Assembly: GCA_964601265.1 (NCBI GenBank)
Contig: CAZRMT010000029.1
Coordinates: forward strand, 1-18,526
DNA length: 18,526 bases
Direction: 5' to 3'
Origin: UBA4675 sp964601265
Lineage (GTDB): Bacteria; Bacillota; Clostridia; Christensenellales; Borkfalkiaceae
Shown: positions 6,401-14,813 of the stretch, piece by piece
Numbering within the stretch: the first letter of the stretch is position 1
Layout: each line of letters begins with the position of its first letter
Made by a program: the position numbers and the translations under genes
Notes under the pieces: generated by a model
Seen by the model: only the letters and a program-made list of their open reading frames with translations
Told to the model about the DNA's origin: nothing
The model's database searches: none

Positions 6401-7707
6401 ATACCCCCGTTTGCGATTTCCTCAAACAATATAGAAAAATCAAAAACCGCTTTCATATGCCGGGACACAAAGGAAAATATCCCGACGACGTAACCGAAAT
6501 AGACGGAGCGGACGTTTTGTATAATCCGCACGGAATAATAGCGGAAAGCGAAAAAAACGCAAGCGAAGTTTTCGGTAGCGGAAAAACGGCATATTCGACG
6601 GAAGGCTCTTCCCTTTCTATACGGGCAACTCTATATTTAGTAAAATCGCTTGCCTTATCCCACAAAAAAAAGCCCGTAGTATTAGCGACGAGAAACGTTC
6701 ATTCGTCCTTTATTTCGGCTTGCGCCTTAAACGATATTTCTCCCGAATGGATATACGGAAAAGAACAAAATATTATCAATTCCTTTATCACCGCAGAAGA
6801 ATTAAACGACGCTTTAATCAAAACAAAAGCCGTCGCTTTTTACCTAACTTCACCCGATTACCTAGGCTATATGGCGAATATCTCCGCTTTTAGCGAGATT
6901 TGTCATAAAAACGGGGCGATTTTTATCGTAGATAACGCGCACGGAGCATACTTGCATTTTTTGCCCTCCTCCTTTCACCCGCTTTCCTACGGGGCGGACG
7001 TGGTGATAGATTCCGCGCATAAAACTCTGCCTTGTCTTACGGGAACGGCATATCTGCACGTCGGCAAAAACGCACCCGACTTTTTAAAAGAAAACTTAAA
7101 CTATGCGTTAAGTCTTTTTGCCTCGACTAGTCCCTCCTATTTATTGATAGCCTCTCTCGACGCTTTTAACGGCAAAAGCGAGCTTTTTAAAAAAGAACTT
7201 TTATCTTTCGTTCCGAAAGTATCGCTTTTAAAAGAAAGCTTGTCTTTATTCGGCTACGAAATAGTCGGAAACGAACCCTTAAAAATAACAATTCAAACGA
7301 AAAAATACGGATATTACGGTTATGAAATAGCCGAAGTTTTAAAAAACAAAAAAATAATAGCGGAATTTTACGACGACGACTACATAACCTTTATGCTTTC
7401 TCCGTCCAACACGGCAAAACAGTTAAAAAGCCTTGAAAAAGCTTTGAAAAACATTTCGCCGAAAGAAGAAATTAAAATTTCTTCCCCACCGCTTGTAAAA
7501 AACAAAAAGGCGTTAAGTATAAGAGAAGCCGTTTTTTCTCCCTCGGAAGAAATCTCGACAGATAACGCCGACGGAAGAATTCTTTCGCAACTCGTTTTAT
7601 CTTGTCCGCCCGCAGTCCCCATTGCCATAAGCGGAGAAAAAATCAACGAAAATACCGTTAACCTTTTAAAATACTACCGAATCGACAAAATTAAAGTCGT
7701 TAAATAG
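6397..7707 (+). CDS. Orn/Lys/Arg decarboxylase-family PLP enzyme (short form)
   Basis: A 436-residue fold-type I PLP enzyme of the ornithine/lysine/arginine decarboxylase family, short form like Bacillus YaaO rather than the roughly 700-residue acid-inducible type. It starts with NTPVCDFLKQY and HMPGHKGKY, the family signature. D179 in VDNAHGAYLH should contact the PLP ring nitrogen, and K209 in DSAHKTLPCLTG is the Schiff-base lysine. The last 120 residues form the C-terminal domain. Likely product: agmatine, cadaverine or putrescine from a basic amino acid, but specificity is undetermined. The ATG at 6397 overlaps the scfB TGA (ATGA), implying coupling. An in-frame ATG at 6364 lies inside scfB and would add 11 residues not expected in the family. 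The gene ends convergently with the small membrane gene (8-base overlap). Confidence 0.9.
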   Translation: MNTPVCDFLKQYRKIKNRFHMPGHKGKYPDDVTEIDGADVLYNPHGIIAESEKNASEVFGSGKTAYSTEGSSLSIRATLYLVKSLALSHKKKPVVLATRNVHSSFISACALNDISPEWIYGKEQNIINSFITAEELNDALIKTKAVAFYLTSPDYLGYMANISAFSEICHKNGAIFIVDNAHGAYLHFLPSSFHPLSYGADVVIDSAHKTLPCLTGTAYLHVGKNAPDFLKENLNYALSLFASTSPSYLLIASLDAFNGKSELFKKELLSFVPKVSLLKESLSLFGYEIVGNEPLKITIQTKKYGYYGYEIAEVLKNKKIIAEFYDDDYITFMLSPSNTAKQLKSLEKALKNISPKEEIKISSPPLVKNKKALSIREAVFSPSEEISTDNADGRILSQLVLSCPPAVPIAISGEKINENTVNLLKYYRIDKIKVVK

Positions 7708-8140
7708 TTTTTACGCCGTAGCTTTCCGCTACGGCGTTTAAAAAAACCAACTCCTTTTTAACTTTTTTCTCATCGTAAAAAGCGGAGGTTTTTACATACA
7801 AATAAAAGTCTTCGATTCGTTTTCTTTCTTTTAGTTCACAAAAGAATATGGCGTGTTCCACCAAAAAGTACACGTATTCTTTATCGAAAACAAATTCCTT
7901 TTTCTTTTTGCGTTTTATAAAAAAGAATACAAAATTTATCGCTAAATTCCATAAAATAACCGAAACGCCTATAATAGAGTTCGTTTTGGTTAACTTTTTA
8001 ATTATAACGCAACAAAAAACCGTAACAACCGAACAGCATAGCGAAATACTTTCTCCTATCGTTATATCTTTTTTAGAAAAAATTATCACCAACGGCAAAA
8101 TAACAGCTTCCGTCATTAAAAAAAGTTTAAGTAAAAACAT
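7700..8140 (-). CDS. Unknown small membrane protein with basic cytosolic tail
   Basis: A 146-residue protein with no recognisable family. Three hydrophobic segments lie at about residues 2-21, 28-48 and 55-75. A strongly basic junction (FIKRKKKKE) follows, marking the cytosolic side, then a 70-residue charged tail with many Lys, Glu and aromatic residues. Its ATG lies directly at the base of a long hairpin whose 3' arm contains the ribosome binding site GAGGGG, 5 bases upstream. It follows addA on the same strand after 55 bases, so it may be transcribed from the addBA operon by read-through; I see no convincing separate promoter. The 3' end overlaps the decarboxylase gene on the opposite strand, and the last codons form one arm set of the hairpin at 7713-7737. 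Confidence 0.7.
   Translation of the reverse strand: MFLLKLFLMTEAVILPLVIIFSKKDITIGESISLCCSVVTVFCCVIIKKLTKTNSIIGVSVILWNLAINFVFFFIKRKKKKEFVFDKEYVYFLVEHAIFFCELKERKRIEDFYLYVKTSAFYDEKKVKKELVFLNAVAESYGVKTI
7713..7737. terminator. Perfect hairpin at the convergent 3' ends (possible terminator)
   Basis: ACGCCGTAGC (7713-7722) pairs perfectly with GCTACGGCGT (7728-7737) around TTTCC. It lies 5 bases after the decarboxylase stop, but only TTT follows on the plus strand before an A run, so the U tract is weak. On the minus strand it lies inside the last codons of the small membrane gene (AVAESYGV) and no U tract follows. It may end plus-strand transcription or protect the 3' end. Confidence 0.5.
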
Positions 8141-8142
8141 AA

Positions 8143-8170
8143 AATCCCCTCGGGCGTACCCGAAGGGATT
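8143..8170 (-). terminator. Terminator-like hairpin after addA that buries the next gene's ribosome binding site
   Basis: On the minus strand AATCCCTTCGGG (8170-8159) pairs with CCCGAGGGGATT (8154-8143) around the loop TACG: a 12-pair stem with one U-G wobble. The sequence after it is U-rich (TTATGTTTTT), as in an intrinsic terminator, and it starts 25 bases after the addA stop. The 3' arm contains GAGGGG, the ribosome binding site of the gene whose ATG begins at 8140. The same element could therefore end addA transcripts and limit translation of the downstream gene. Confidence 0.65.
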
Positions 8171-8195
8171 ATTTACTTTTTTTAATAACTTTATC

Positions 8196-11100
8196 CTAAA
8201 TTTTTATAGTTTTGCAAGAATAAATATTTATTAAATAACATTCCGCTTTTCTTTTTAATACTTTTTCCACGGCGTACTTATATAAGAACAACTGTTTGGC
8301 GTATTTTTCAGCTAAGTCTTTTTCGCTTTTTATAGAAGAGTATTTATAGTCCAAAATTATTGCTTTATCGCTTGTTTTGTCTAGGCAAAGTAGGTCTATA
8401 GTTCCTTGAACGACTATTTCTTCTTCCGTATCAACGTCGGAAACAAGCTTATACGGAACGGACACTACAAAGCTTTTTTCTTTAAAAAGGTCGTAATCGG
8501 GCAAATTTTTAAAAACTTCCATAGAACATATTTTTTCTACGTTATCGTAACTTAAAAGCGAAATTTCTTCCTCTGTAAACCCGTAATCGGTTAAACGGGA
8601 AAAATACTCTTTAACGTCCGACGAAAAATCCCACTTTTCCAAAAACTTATGATACGCCGTTCCTCTTTCGGCTCCCGTAGAAGAAAATTTTTCGGTTTCG
8701 TAAATTTTTTCTTCCGTAAAACTCAATTCGCTTACCGATTTTTTTACGGGAATACTTTTATAAGCGTACTCGAAATTTAAATTTTTTTCTATTTCTTTTA
8801 CGCAATCCTCGTCAAAACGGTCGCAAAAAACGGTTTTTTCGGTAAGGGCGTCGTAGTAGTTTTTTTCCGTTTCTTCAACGGCGGTTTGTTCTATATCGTC
8901 GTAATCTATAAAATCCAAAAACTTCGAACCCTTTTCCAAAACGTTTTGTTTTTTTGAATTTGCAACGATAAACAGTTTGTATTTCGCCCTAGTCATAGCA
9001 ACGTAAAAAAGCCTTGCTTCTTCCCTTACCAAATTTCTCTTTATGAAAAAGGCAACGAGTTTTCTGTGAGGCAAGTCGGAAAAAGTAATCTTTTTTTCAG
9101 CGTCGAAATACTTTACCGCCACCCCGTAATTTCTATCGAAAAGAAAATCTTTTCTTAAATCGTTGGTACTAAATTTTCCGCTACAATTTGCAAGTATAAC
9201 GACGGGGAACTCAAGTCCTTTCGACGAGTGCATCGTCATAAGCCTTACGCTGTCACCGGAGGATACGGATGAGAAATTTACTTTTAACGAACCCGAGTCT
9301 ACCGCCTCGACTACGCTTTCAACGCTCATATCCTTTACAACGTTCATAAACCTGTAAATTCTGTCGAGCTTGCTTTTGCCTCTTGCAGAAGAACCTATCC
9401 TCGCTTCCATACCCGTATCGAGTAAAATTCTCCCTATTACGCTACCCGCATTTTCAAATTCCGCTTTTAGACGCAAGTTGTCGTAATAACTAAAAAACTT
9501 TTTAAGTTTTTCGTAAATATCGCCCTCTTCGGTATAATTTTTAACCGCCTCGACGAAACTGCCTTGCGGGAATTTTTCTCTTATTCGGCACAAATCTTCG
9601 TCGCTCAACGCCCCCATTTCGCTTTTTAACGCAACCGCCAGCGGAACGTCGCTAAGCCCCGAAAGCAGTCTTAAACAGCCCACTATTAAATTTATTTCGG
9701 GGTAGTCAGGCTCCTTGTTTTTATCTTGACACGAAATTTTTATCCCGTTTTTAAGCAAATAATTTATCAGCTTTTCGGTATAAGAGCCCATAGAGCGAAC
9801 CAAAATAACTATATCGGAAAAAGTAATTTTCTTTAAGCTTTGGGTTTTTACGTCGTAATAGTCGGCTCCCACGTTTTCGTTGATAATACTTAAAATCCTT
9901 TCCCCCTCGGCAAAATAAGATTTTTCTTCGGTGAACGCGTCCGAAACCAAATCGTACACGGCAAGCTTTTCGGTCGAAGCCTCTTCCTCGTCTTTTTTAT
10001 CGTCGTAAAGGCAAAGCCCTACGCTTCCGTCGAACTCCTTATATAATCCGCCGTATTTCATAGGAGTTTCGGCATAATTTATCCCCATAAACTCGTTCGT
10101 CATTACGTGTGAAAAAACGTTGTTTACACCTTTTATAACGTTTTTTGCGGAACGGAAATTTTCTTTAAGCTCGATATACTCGCCCTCGCCGTTTAAGTAC
10201 CTTTCCTTGGTTTTTAGAAAAATATCGCTGTTACAACCTCTAAATCCGTAAATAGACTGTTTTACGTCGCCCACCAAAAATAAATTGTCGTTAGAAATTC
10301 GTTCGATAATATATTCCTGCGCGGAGTTTACGTCTTGATATTCGTCGACCATTATAAACTTATATTTATTCTTAATTTCCCGACATATCTCGTCGTCGGA
10401 AAGAAGTTTAACGGTAAAATGTTCCAAATCGGAAAAATCAACTACGTTTTTGTCTTTTTTTGCGTTTAAATATTCTTCGTCGTAAAGCTTGACTATTTCC
10501 ACTAAATCCACATAATCTTCCCCCGCCGACAAAATTTCTTTTTTGTTGTCGCAAGAATACGTGAACTCGGAAAACTCTTGAAAAACGCTCTCGACTTCTT
10601 TCTTTATTTCCTTTAAATTTTCTCTTTCCTCTATCAAATGCTCGGGTAGTCCTCTAACGGGTTTCAGCGTTGCTTTTGCGTTAACACGTTTTGCGTTGTC
10701 TACCCCCTTTACAAACTCTTCGCAATAAGCAATCAATTCTCGTGAAGCGTCGGCATAATTCTTCCATTTCTCGTCTTTTATATCTAAAAAAGCGTATAAA
10801 GCGGGCAATAAGTCGTTTATTCGGCTTTTTTTGTACTTATAAAAAACTTTTAAAGCCTCGTTTATTCCGCTTTCGGTATAATAAAAAACGGATTTTTGCA
10901 AAAACTCGATAGGTTCTTTTTCGGAAGAAGCGTAGTCGTAAAGAGAAAGCACGTAATCCTTAAACGCATCGTCCTTTCTGTAACGCGAAAACTTTTTTCT
11001 CAACCTTAAAAATTTTTCGTCGCCCTTTTCGTAAAAAGAGGAAAATAAAGAAGACAGTACCTCTTGTTTAAGTTGCGTTGAGTCGCTTTCCTCTATTATC

Positions 11101-11453
11101 TTAAAATCTGCGTTTATCCCCAAATGAAAAAAGTAAGTTCTTAATAAATTAGTGCAAAACGAGTGAATGGTCGAAATGTCGGAATAGGGCAAAGCTCTTA
11201 TGTTTTTTATTATAAACGCATCTTTAGAAGATTTTTCTTTTAACGCCTTTAAAAGCCTTTCTTTCATCTCTTCCGCCGCCATTTTGGTAAAGGTAACGGC
11301 GAGTATGGATTCTATGCTTGCTTCTTTTTCAAGTATTATTTTTACAATCCTTTCAATCATAATACTTGTTTTACCGCTCCCCGCAGAAGCGGAAACAAGA
11401 ACGTTTTTGCCTCTTGAATTTATCGCTTGAAGTTGTTCTTTAGTTCTCTCCAT
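8196..11453 (-). CDS. addA: ATP-dependent helicase/nuclease subunit A
   Basis: A 1085-residue UvrD-type (SF1) helicase with a C-terminal RecB-family nuclease, the motor and 3'-strand nuclease subunit of the AddAB double-strand-break resection complex. Helicase motifs in order: Walker A ASAGSGKT (residues 22-29), DEYQDVN (D370-E371), GDVKQSIYGFRG (from 395), MHSSKGLEFPVV (741 on) and YVAMTRAK (M820). The nuclease domain shows GTAYHKFLEKW, GTIDLLCLD and D1035-Y-K1037, the metal-binding and catalytic residues. Somewhat shorter than the roughly 1230-residue Bacillus protein but complete in motifs. It overlaps addB by 14 bases; GGAGCGGAG upstream of the ATG, within addB, is its ribosome binding site. 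Operon position after addB is the usual order in Firmicutes. Confidence 0.95.
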   Translation of the reverse strand: MERTKEQLQAINSRGKNVLVSASAGSGKTSIMIERIVKIILEKEASIESILAVTFTKMAAEEMKERLLKALKEKSSKDAFIIKNIRALPYSDISTIHSFCTNLLRTYFFHLGINADFKIIEESDSTQLKQEVLSSLFSSFYEKGDEKFLRLRKKFSRYRKDDAFKDYVLSLYDYASSEKEPIEFLQKSVFYYTESGINEALKVFYKYKKSRINDLLPALYAFLDIKDEKWKNYADASRELIAYCEEFVKGVDNAKRVNAKATLKPVRGLPEHLIEERENLKEIKKEVESVFQEFSEFTYSCDNKKEILSAGEDYVDLVEIVKLYDEEYLNAKKDKNVVDFSDLEHFTVKLLSDDEICREIKNKYKFIMVDEYQDVNSAQEYIIERISNDNLFLVGDVKQSIYGFRGCNSDIFLKTKERYLNGEGEYIELKENFRSAKNVIKGVNNVFSHVMTNEFMGINYAETPMKYGGLYKEFDGSVGLCLYDDKKDEEEASTEKLAVYDLVSDAFTEEKSYFAEGERILSIINENVGADYYDVKTQSLKKITFSDIVILVRSMGSYTEKLINYLLKNGIKISCQDKNKEPDYPEINLIVGCLRLLSGLSDVPLAVALKSEMGALSDEDLCRIREKFPQGSFVEAVKNYTEEGDIYEKLKKFFSYYDNLRLKAEFENAGSVIGRILLDTGMEARIGSSARGKSKLDRIYRFMNVVKDMSVESVVEAVDSGSLKVNFSSVSSGDSVRLMTMHSSKGLEFPVVILANCSGKFSTNDLRKDFLFDRNYGVAVKYFDAEKKITFSDLPHRKLVAFFIKRNLVREEARLFYVAMTRAKYKLFIVANSKKQNVLEKGSKFLDFIDYDDIEQTAVEETEKNYYDALTEKTVFCDRFDEDCVKEIEKNLNFEYAYKSIPVKKSVSELSFTEEKIYETEKFSSTGAERGTAYHKFLEKWDFSSDVKEYFSRLTDYGFTEEEISLLSYDNVEKICSMEVFKNLPDYDLFKEKSFVVSVPYKLVSDVDTEEEIVVQGTIDLLCLDKTSDKAIILDYKYSSIKSEKDLAEKYAKQLFLYKYAVEKVLKRKAECYLINIYSCKTIKI

Positions 11454-14400
11454 TATCTCCGCTCCCTTGTGCTATATCGGATATATCTTCCGATTTTACC
11501 TTTTTTGTAGATCTTGTCGTATCGCATTTCTCTTTATCGAACGAACATAGTCCCTTATACGAACAATACTCGCACCCCTCCTCCGTGGGAGACGCGATTA
11601 TTACTCCCTCTTTTATTTCGTCAACGGCTTTTCCGCTTAACAATTTTGCATAAGAGCTATAATCGGTTAAAGTCTGTTTGCTTACTAAATTTTTACTCTT
11701 TTTTATTTCGCCTTTACTCAGCTTTACGTCAACTATTTCGCTTTCGCCGTTATCGAACAAACCGCTATCGGTTTTTTGCAAAATATCCTCGTCGAAAACC
11801 GTTTTGCCTTGATAGGTCGCATCTTTTTTCTCTCCGAACTTAACGTAGTTATCGTTGACGGGCGCATAATACACCCCCGCAGGCGAAAAACCCTCTTGCA
11901 ATAAAGCGTTCATATAAAGGTAAAGTTGCAATTTTTTACCTTGATACAACATTGCCTCGTCTTCAAAATTTTTCGTGCCGACGTCGGTCGAAACGGTGGT
12001 TCTGCCGGACTTGTAGTCGATTATCCTCACGTTGCCTTCGCCGTCCGCATCAACTCTGTCTATCTTTCCTTTTACGCTGTATTTTCCGCTTTTTGACGAA
12101 AGCGTTATCCCCTTAAACTTCGAATTCGTTCCGCCGAAAGTCAGCTCGGTGTACAGCGGTTTAAACGCGCTTTTTTTACTTTCCTCATAAAGTCTTTTAC
12201 AGTACTTATACGCTTCTTGTTTTACGTCCTCGAACAAAACTTTATATTGAGCCTTTTTTAGATACCTTGCGTATTTTTCGTCCGATAAAACGGCTTCTAC
12301 CAAAGAACACACTATACTTTCTATATCGCTATCGCTAAATCCCGAAGGTTCGGCGGAAAAAATTACTTTTATAAAGTTTTCTAAAACGGAGTGAAGAATA
12401 TCTCCCACCTCGTTAGTTTTTACGTCGCCGTTCTCTTTTTCGCACAGTTTAAGCCCGTTAGAAGCAAAGTTTTTATAGGGACAGGCAAAAAAACTTTCCA
12501 GCACCGTCGCACTGACGGTACCGTTACGGAAAAACAACTCGCCCGAACAAGGATTTTTTACCTCTACGTCGCTGTTTACTTCTTTTAAAATTTTTACCGC
12601 TCTTTCCTTTTCGTCTTCGTTTTTTAAAGCCTTGTAAAAAGACGAAAATCCGATAGGACTAGCTTCGTCACGCTTATAAGCTTCCGCTTGCAACGCAAAA
12701 TTTCTAAAACCCGTTCGTTTAGTTAAAAATTTAGAAACGAGATAATCTTTTTTCTCCCCCTCGTCGCCGAAATATTCTATATTTTCTCTCTGAACGGCAA
12801 ATTTTACGATTTTTTGACCGTAACATTTTTTTATGTATTCTATAAACTCCCCTTGAACGTTTGCTCCGCCCTTTAAATCGGTAACCGAATACGAGTATTC
12901 CGCACAATCGGTAAACTCCGTCAAAGCAACGCAAACGTCCTCTCTTTTTCTTCTGTTGACTATTTCTATTTTAGGTTCTATATTAACGCTCAATTCGTCC
13001 AACCTTCTCAAATCGGAATCGGTGAATATACACGTATCGTTTACAAGCGATAAGGCATTAGAGGTAAGCCCCGTAGCAAAAAGTTTTTTTCCGTAACGAA
13101 ATTTTCCGTCCGAAAAGGCTCCGCAGTAAACGCAATCTGTTTTTTGCGGTATCAACGAAATTTCAAAACTTTCCGCACCCGTCATAATTAAATTTTTAAA
13201 TTCTTGCACGCTTATAACTTCGTCGGAAGAAAATCTTTCTATCTCCTCTAAAAGCTCCTCGGCTTTTTCCTGTCCCACTCTGCAAAACTGCCCGAACTCC
13301 TCCTCGTTGTCTTCGCAAAGCTTATCGGCTATTTTTTCGCAATTTTCTTTAACCGAAAACGTCTCGAAAACTTCTCTTATTTTGTCGCAAAAATATTTTA
13401 CGCTACCGTTTTTTTCGCATACGACGCTTACGCTTTTTGCCCTTAATTCTTCAAATTCGATCAGCCTTTCGTGAGCGTCTTTAAGCGGTTTGGTTAAATC
13501 TTTTAAAGAGTATGCGTTTTTTTCAAGGTAAGATAAATATTCGTCCGATAACCCTCTATCGTAAATAACGGCTGAAAACCTTAAAAATCTTTTATAATAT
13601 TTTAAGTTTTGCTTGTAGACCGCCATATCCAAAAAACACCCTATCGCTTTAAGGAGCGGATGATCGGACAAAACGTACCCGTCTTCTAAAAAGTACGGGA
13701 TTTCATAATCGTCAAAAGCTTTTTCAAGTATAAGTTTAGCGCTGTCATAGTTGCCTGCAAGAATTAAAAAATCGGAATACTTGGCGCCCTTTATTACTTC
13801 CGTTTTTATTTTTTCGCAAACGGAATTTATTTCTTCCACCTCGTCAGAGTATTCGATAATTGCTATTTTATCGCTATATTGACCGACTTTTTTGTCCTCG
13901 TTGAAAAAATATTCCGTAAGCGGAAGCATTTCGCCGACTTCCGTTTTTTGCCCTAACGAAAGAGCGTATTTAGTCATCTCGTTGGTATACACTTCCTCTC
14001 GTCCGCCCAAAACCACGAAATCGACGCTTTTTGCTCTACGGGATATTTCGTTAAAAATATTCGCCGTTTGTTTTGTAACGCTACCGTAACCCGACACTAT
14101 GACCGAATACTCCTCTAACGGAAACTTCTTTAATTCGTCTGTAAACTCGTTTAAATAATTATTGCCGTCGTAAAGTTCGTTTTTTGCAAGAAAATCCTCG
14201 TATTCTTTATAAACTAACGCCACGTCGTTTATTTTTCCCGCAAAAAGACCTTGAAAATTTTTAGCGCATTCCTTAAGTCTTTCCGCGCTGACTTTTGCGC
14301 TTTTTAATTGCGATATGAGTTCGAATAAAGATTTTGACAACGAATAGGCGTTGGAACGGGAAAAACAAATAAAATTTTCCCTGTTTTCGGTTAGAATTCT

Positions 14401-14646
14401 TTTTATGATAAGCGCGCTTGCCACTTTACCGCAAACGTTTTTAGCCGAAGAAATTCTCGAATAAAATCTGTTAAGCGTAGTTATTTCGCAAGAAAAACTC
14501 CCCCCCGTCTTAAAGCAAAGCTCTCTTTCTACGGCAAGGGTATTTCTGTCCTCGCAAAAAACTATCGTCTTTTCGTTACCTTTTTTTTCGATTACTTCGA
14601 CTGTTTTTTTGGTTAAATTGTAAAAGTTCTTTTCAACGTATATCAT
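11440..14646 (-). CDS. addB: ATP-dependent helicase/nuclease subunit B
   Basis: A 1068-residue subunit of AddAB. AddB carries the 5'-strand nuclease and a helicase-like fold that helps scan for Chi. The nuclease site is intact: VGDILHSVLENF, GKIDRVDAD and D877-Y-K879 in RIIDYKSG. The iron-sulfur staple is complete: C722 (FFACPYKNF) plus C1025, C1028 and C1034 (CEYC then SYKGLC), matching the C...C-x2-C-x5-C pattern of Bacillus AddB. The N-terminus lacks the P-loop GxxGxGKT seen at this point in Bacillus AddB; the aligned stretch reads KNFYNLTKKT. Length is somewhat below the Bacillus protein (about 1166). The start has only a weak ribosome binding site (GCGG-TAAAAAG). An extended -10 promoter lies about 30 bases upstream. 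Confidence 0.93.
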   Translation of the reverse strand: MIYVEKNFYNLTKKTVEVIEKKGNEKTIVFCEDRNTLAVERELCFKTGGSFSCEITTLNRFYSRISSAKNVCGKVASALIIKRILTENRENFICFSRSNAYSLSKSLFELISQLKSAKVSAERLKECAKNFQGLFAGKINDVALVYKEYEDFLAKNELYDGNNYLNEFTDELKKFPLEEYSVIVSGYGSVTKQTANIFNEISRRAKSVDFVVLGGREEVYTNEMTKYALSLGQKTEVGEMLPLTEYFFNEDKKVGQYSDKIAIIEYSDEVEEINSVCEKIKTEVIKGAKYSDFLILAGNYDSAKLILEKAFDDYEIPYFLEDGYVLSDHPLLKAIGCFLDMAVYKQNLKYYKRFLRFSAVIYDRGLSDEYLSYLEKNAYSLKDLTKPLKDAHERLIEFEELRAKSVSVVCEKNGSVKYFCDKIREVFETFSVKENCEKIADKLCEDNEEEFGQFCRVGQEKAEELLEEIERFSSDEVISVQEFKNLIMTGAESFEISLIPQKTDCVYCGAFSDGKFRYGKKLFATGLTSNALSLVNDTCIFTDSDLRRLDELSVNIEPKIEIVNRRKREDVCVALTEFTDCAEYSYSVTDLKGGANVQGEFIEYIKKCYGQKIVKFAVQRENIEYFGDEGEKKDYLVSKFLTKRTGFRNFALQAEAYKRDEASPIGFSSFYKALKNEDEKERAVKILKEVNSDVEVKNPCSGELFFRNGTVSATVLESFFACPYKNFASNGLKLCEKENGDVKTNEVGDILHSVLENFIKVIFSAEPSGFSDSDIESIVCSLVEAVLSDEKYARYLKKAQYKVLFEDVKQEAYKYCKRLYEESKKSAFKPLYTELTFGGTNSKFKGITLSSKSGKYSVKGKIDRVDADGEGNVRIIDYKSGRTTVSTDVGTKNFEDEAMLYQGKKLQLYLYMNALLQEGFSPAGVYYAPVNDNYVKFGEKKDATYQGKTVFDEDILQKTDSGLFDNGESEIVDVKLSKGEIKKSKNLVSKQTLTDYSSYAKLLSGKAVDEIKEGVIIASPTEEGCEYCSYKGLCSFDKEKCDTTRSTKKVKSEDISDIAQGSGDNGEN

Positions 14647-14677
14647 CTTTTTACCGCTAACAAAATTATATATTTTT

Positions 14678-14688
14678 ATTATACCATA
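14678..14688 (-). promoter_or_regulatory. Extended -10 promoter of addBA
   Basis: On the minus strand TATGGTATAAT gives a perfect TATAAT (14678-14683) with a TGn extension. No good -35 is seen; the hexamer at the 17-base distance reads TATTTT. An A-rich tract (minus-strand view of the T runs at 14708-14740) could act as an UP element. Predicted transcription starts near 14671, leaving a leader of about 24 bases. It faces away from the lipoprotein promoter. Confidence 0.68.
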
Positions 14689-14726
14689 CTTTTACCGTCT
14701 AAAATAGACTTTTTTCATTTTTTATT

Positions 14727-14754
14727 TTGCTTTTTTTTTCGTTTATGTTATAAT
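14727..14754 (+). promoter_or_regulatory. Promoter of the solitary lipoprotein gene
   Basis: TTGCTT (14727-14732), a 16-base spacer and a perfect TATAAT (14749-14754) with the TATGT extension. Predicted start is about 14761. The roughly 53-base leader contains a small hairpin, AGCGT (14776-14780) with ACGCT (14785-14789), and then the ribosome binding site GGAG. Confidence 0.7.
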
Positions 14755-14813
14755 GCTATTATATCAATTGTCGAAAGCGTGTTTACGCTGTTCGTATTAT
14801 AAGTGGAGATTAC

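Noticed and set aside
7848..8234. Plus-strand open frame of 128 codons opposite the small membrane gene
   Set aside because: It is antisense to the membrane gene and the end of addA and lacks a ribosome binding site. The minus-strand gene has a well-placed site and a membrane protein pattern. Neither has a known homologue, so some doubt remains.
12731..12934. Short Arg-rich frame within addB, and similar frames inside addA and clpB
   Set aside because: They lie wholly within conserved genes in another frame, and their composition reflects the host gene's codons.
14708..14740. Long T runs as a terminator between addB and the lipoprotein gene
   Set aside because: No hairpin precedes the T runs on either strand and both flanking genes point away; an UP-element-like tract is more likely.
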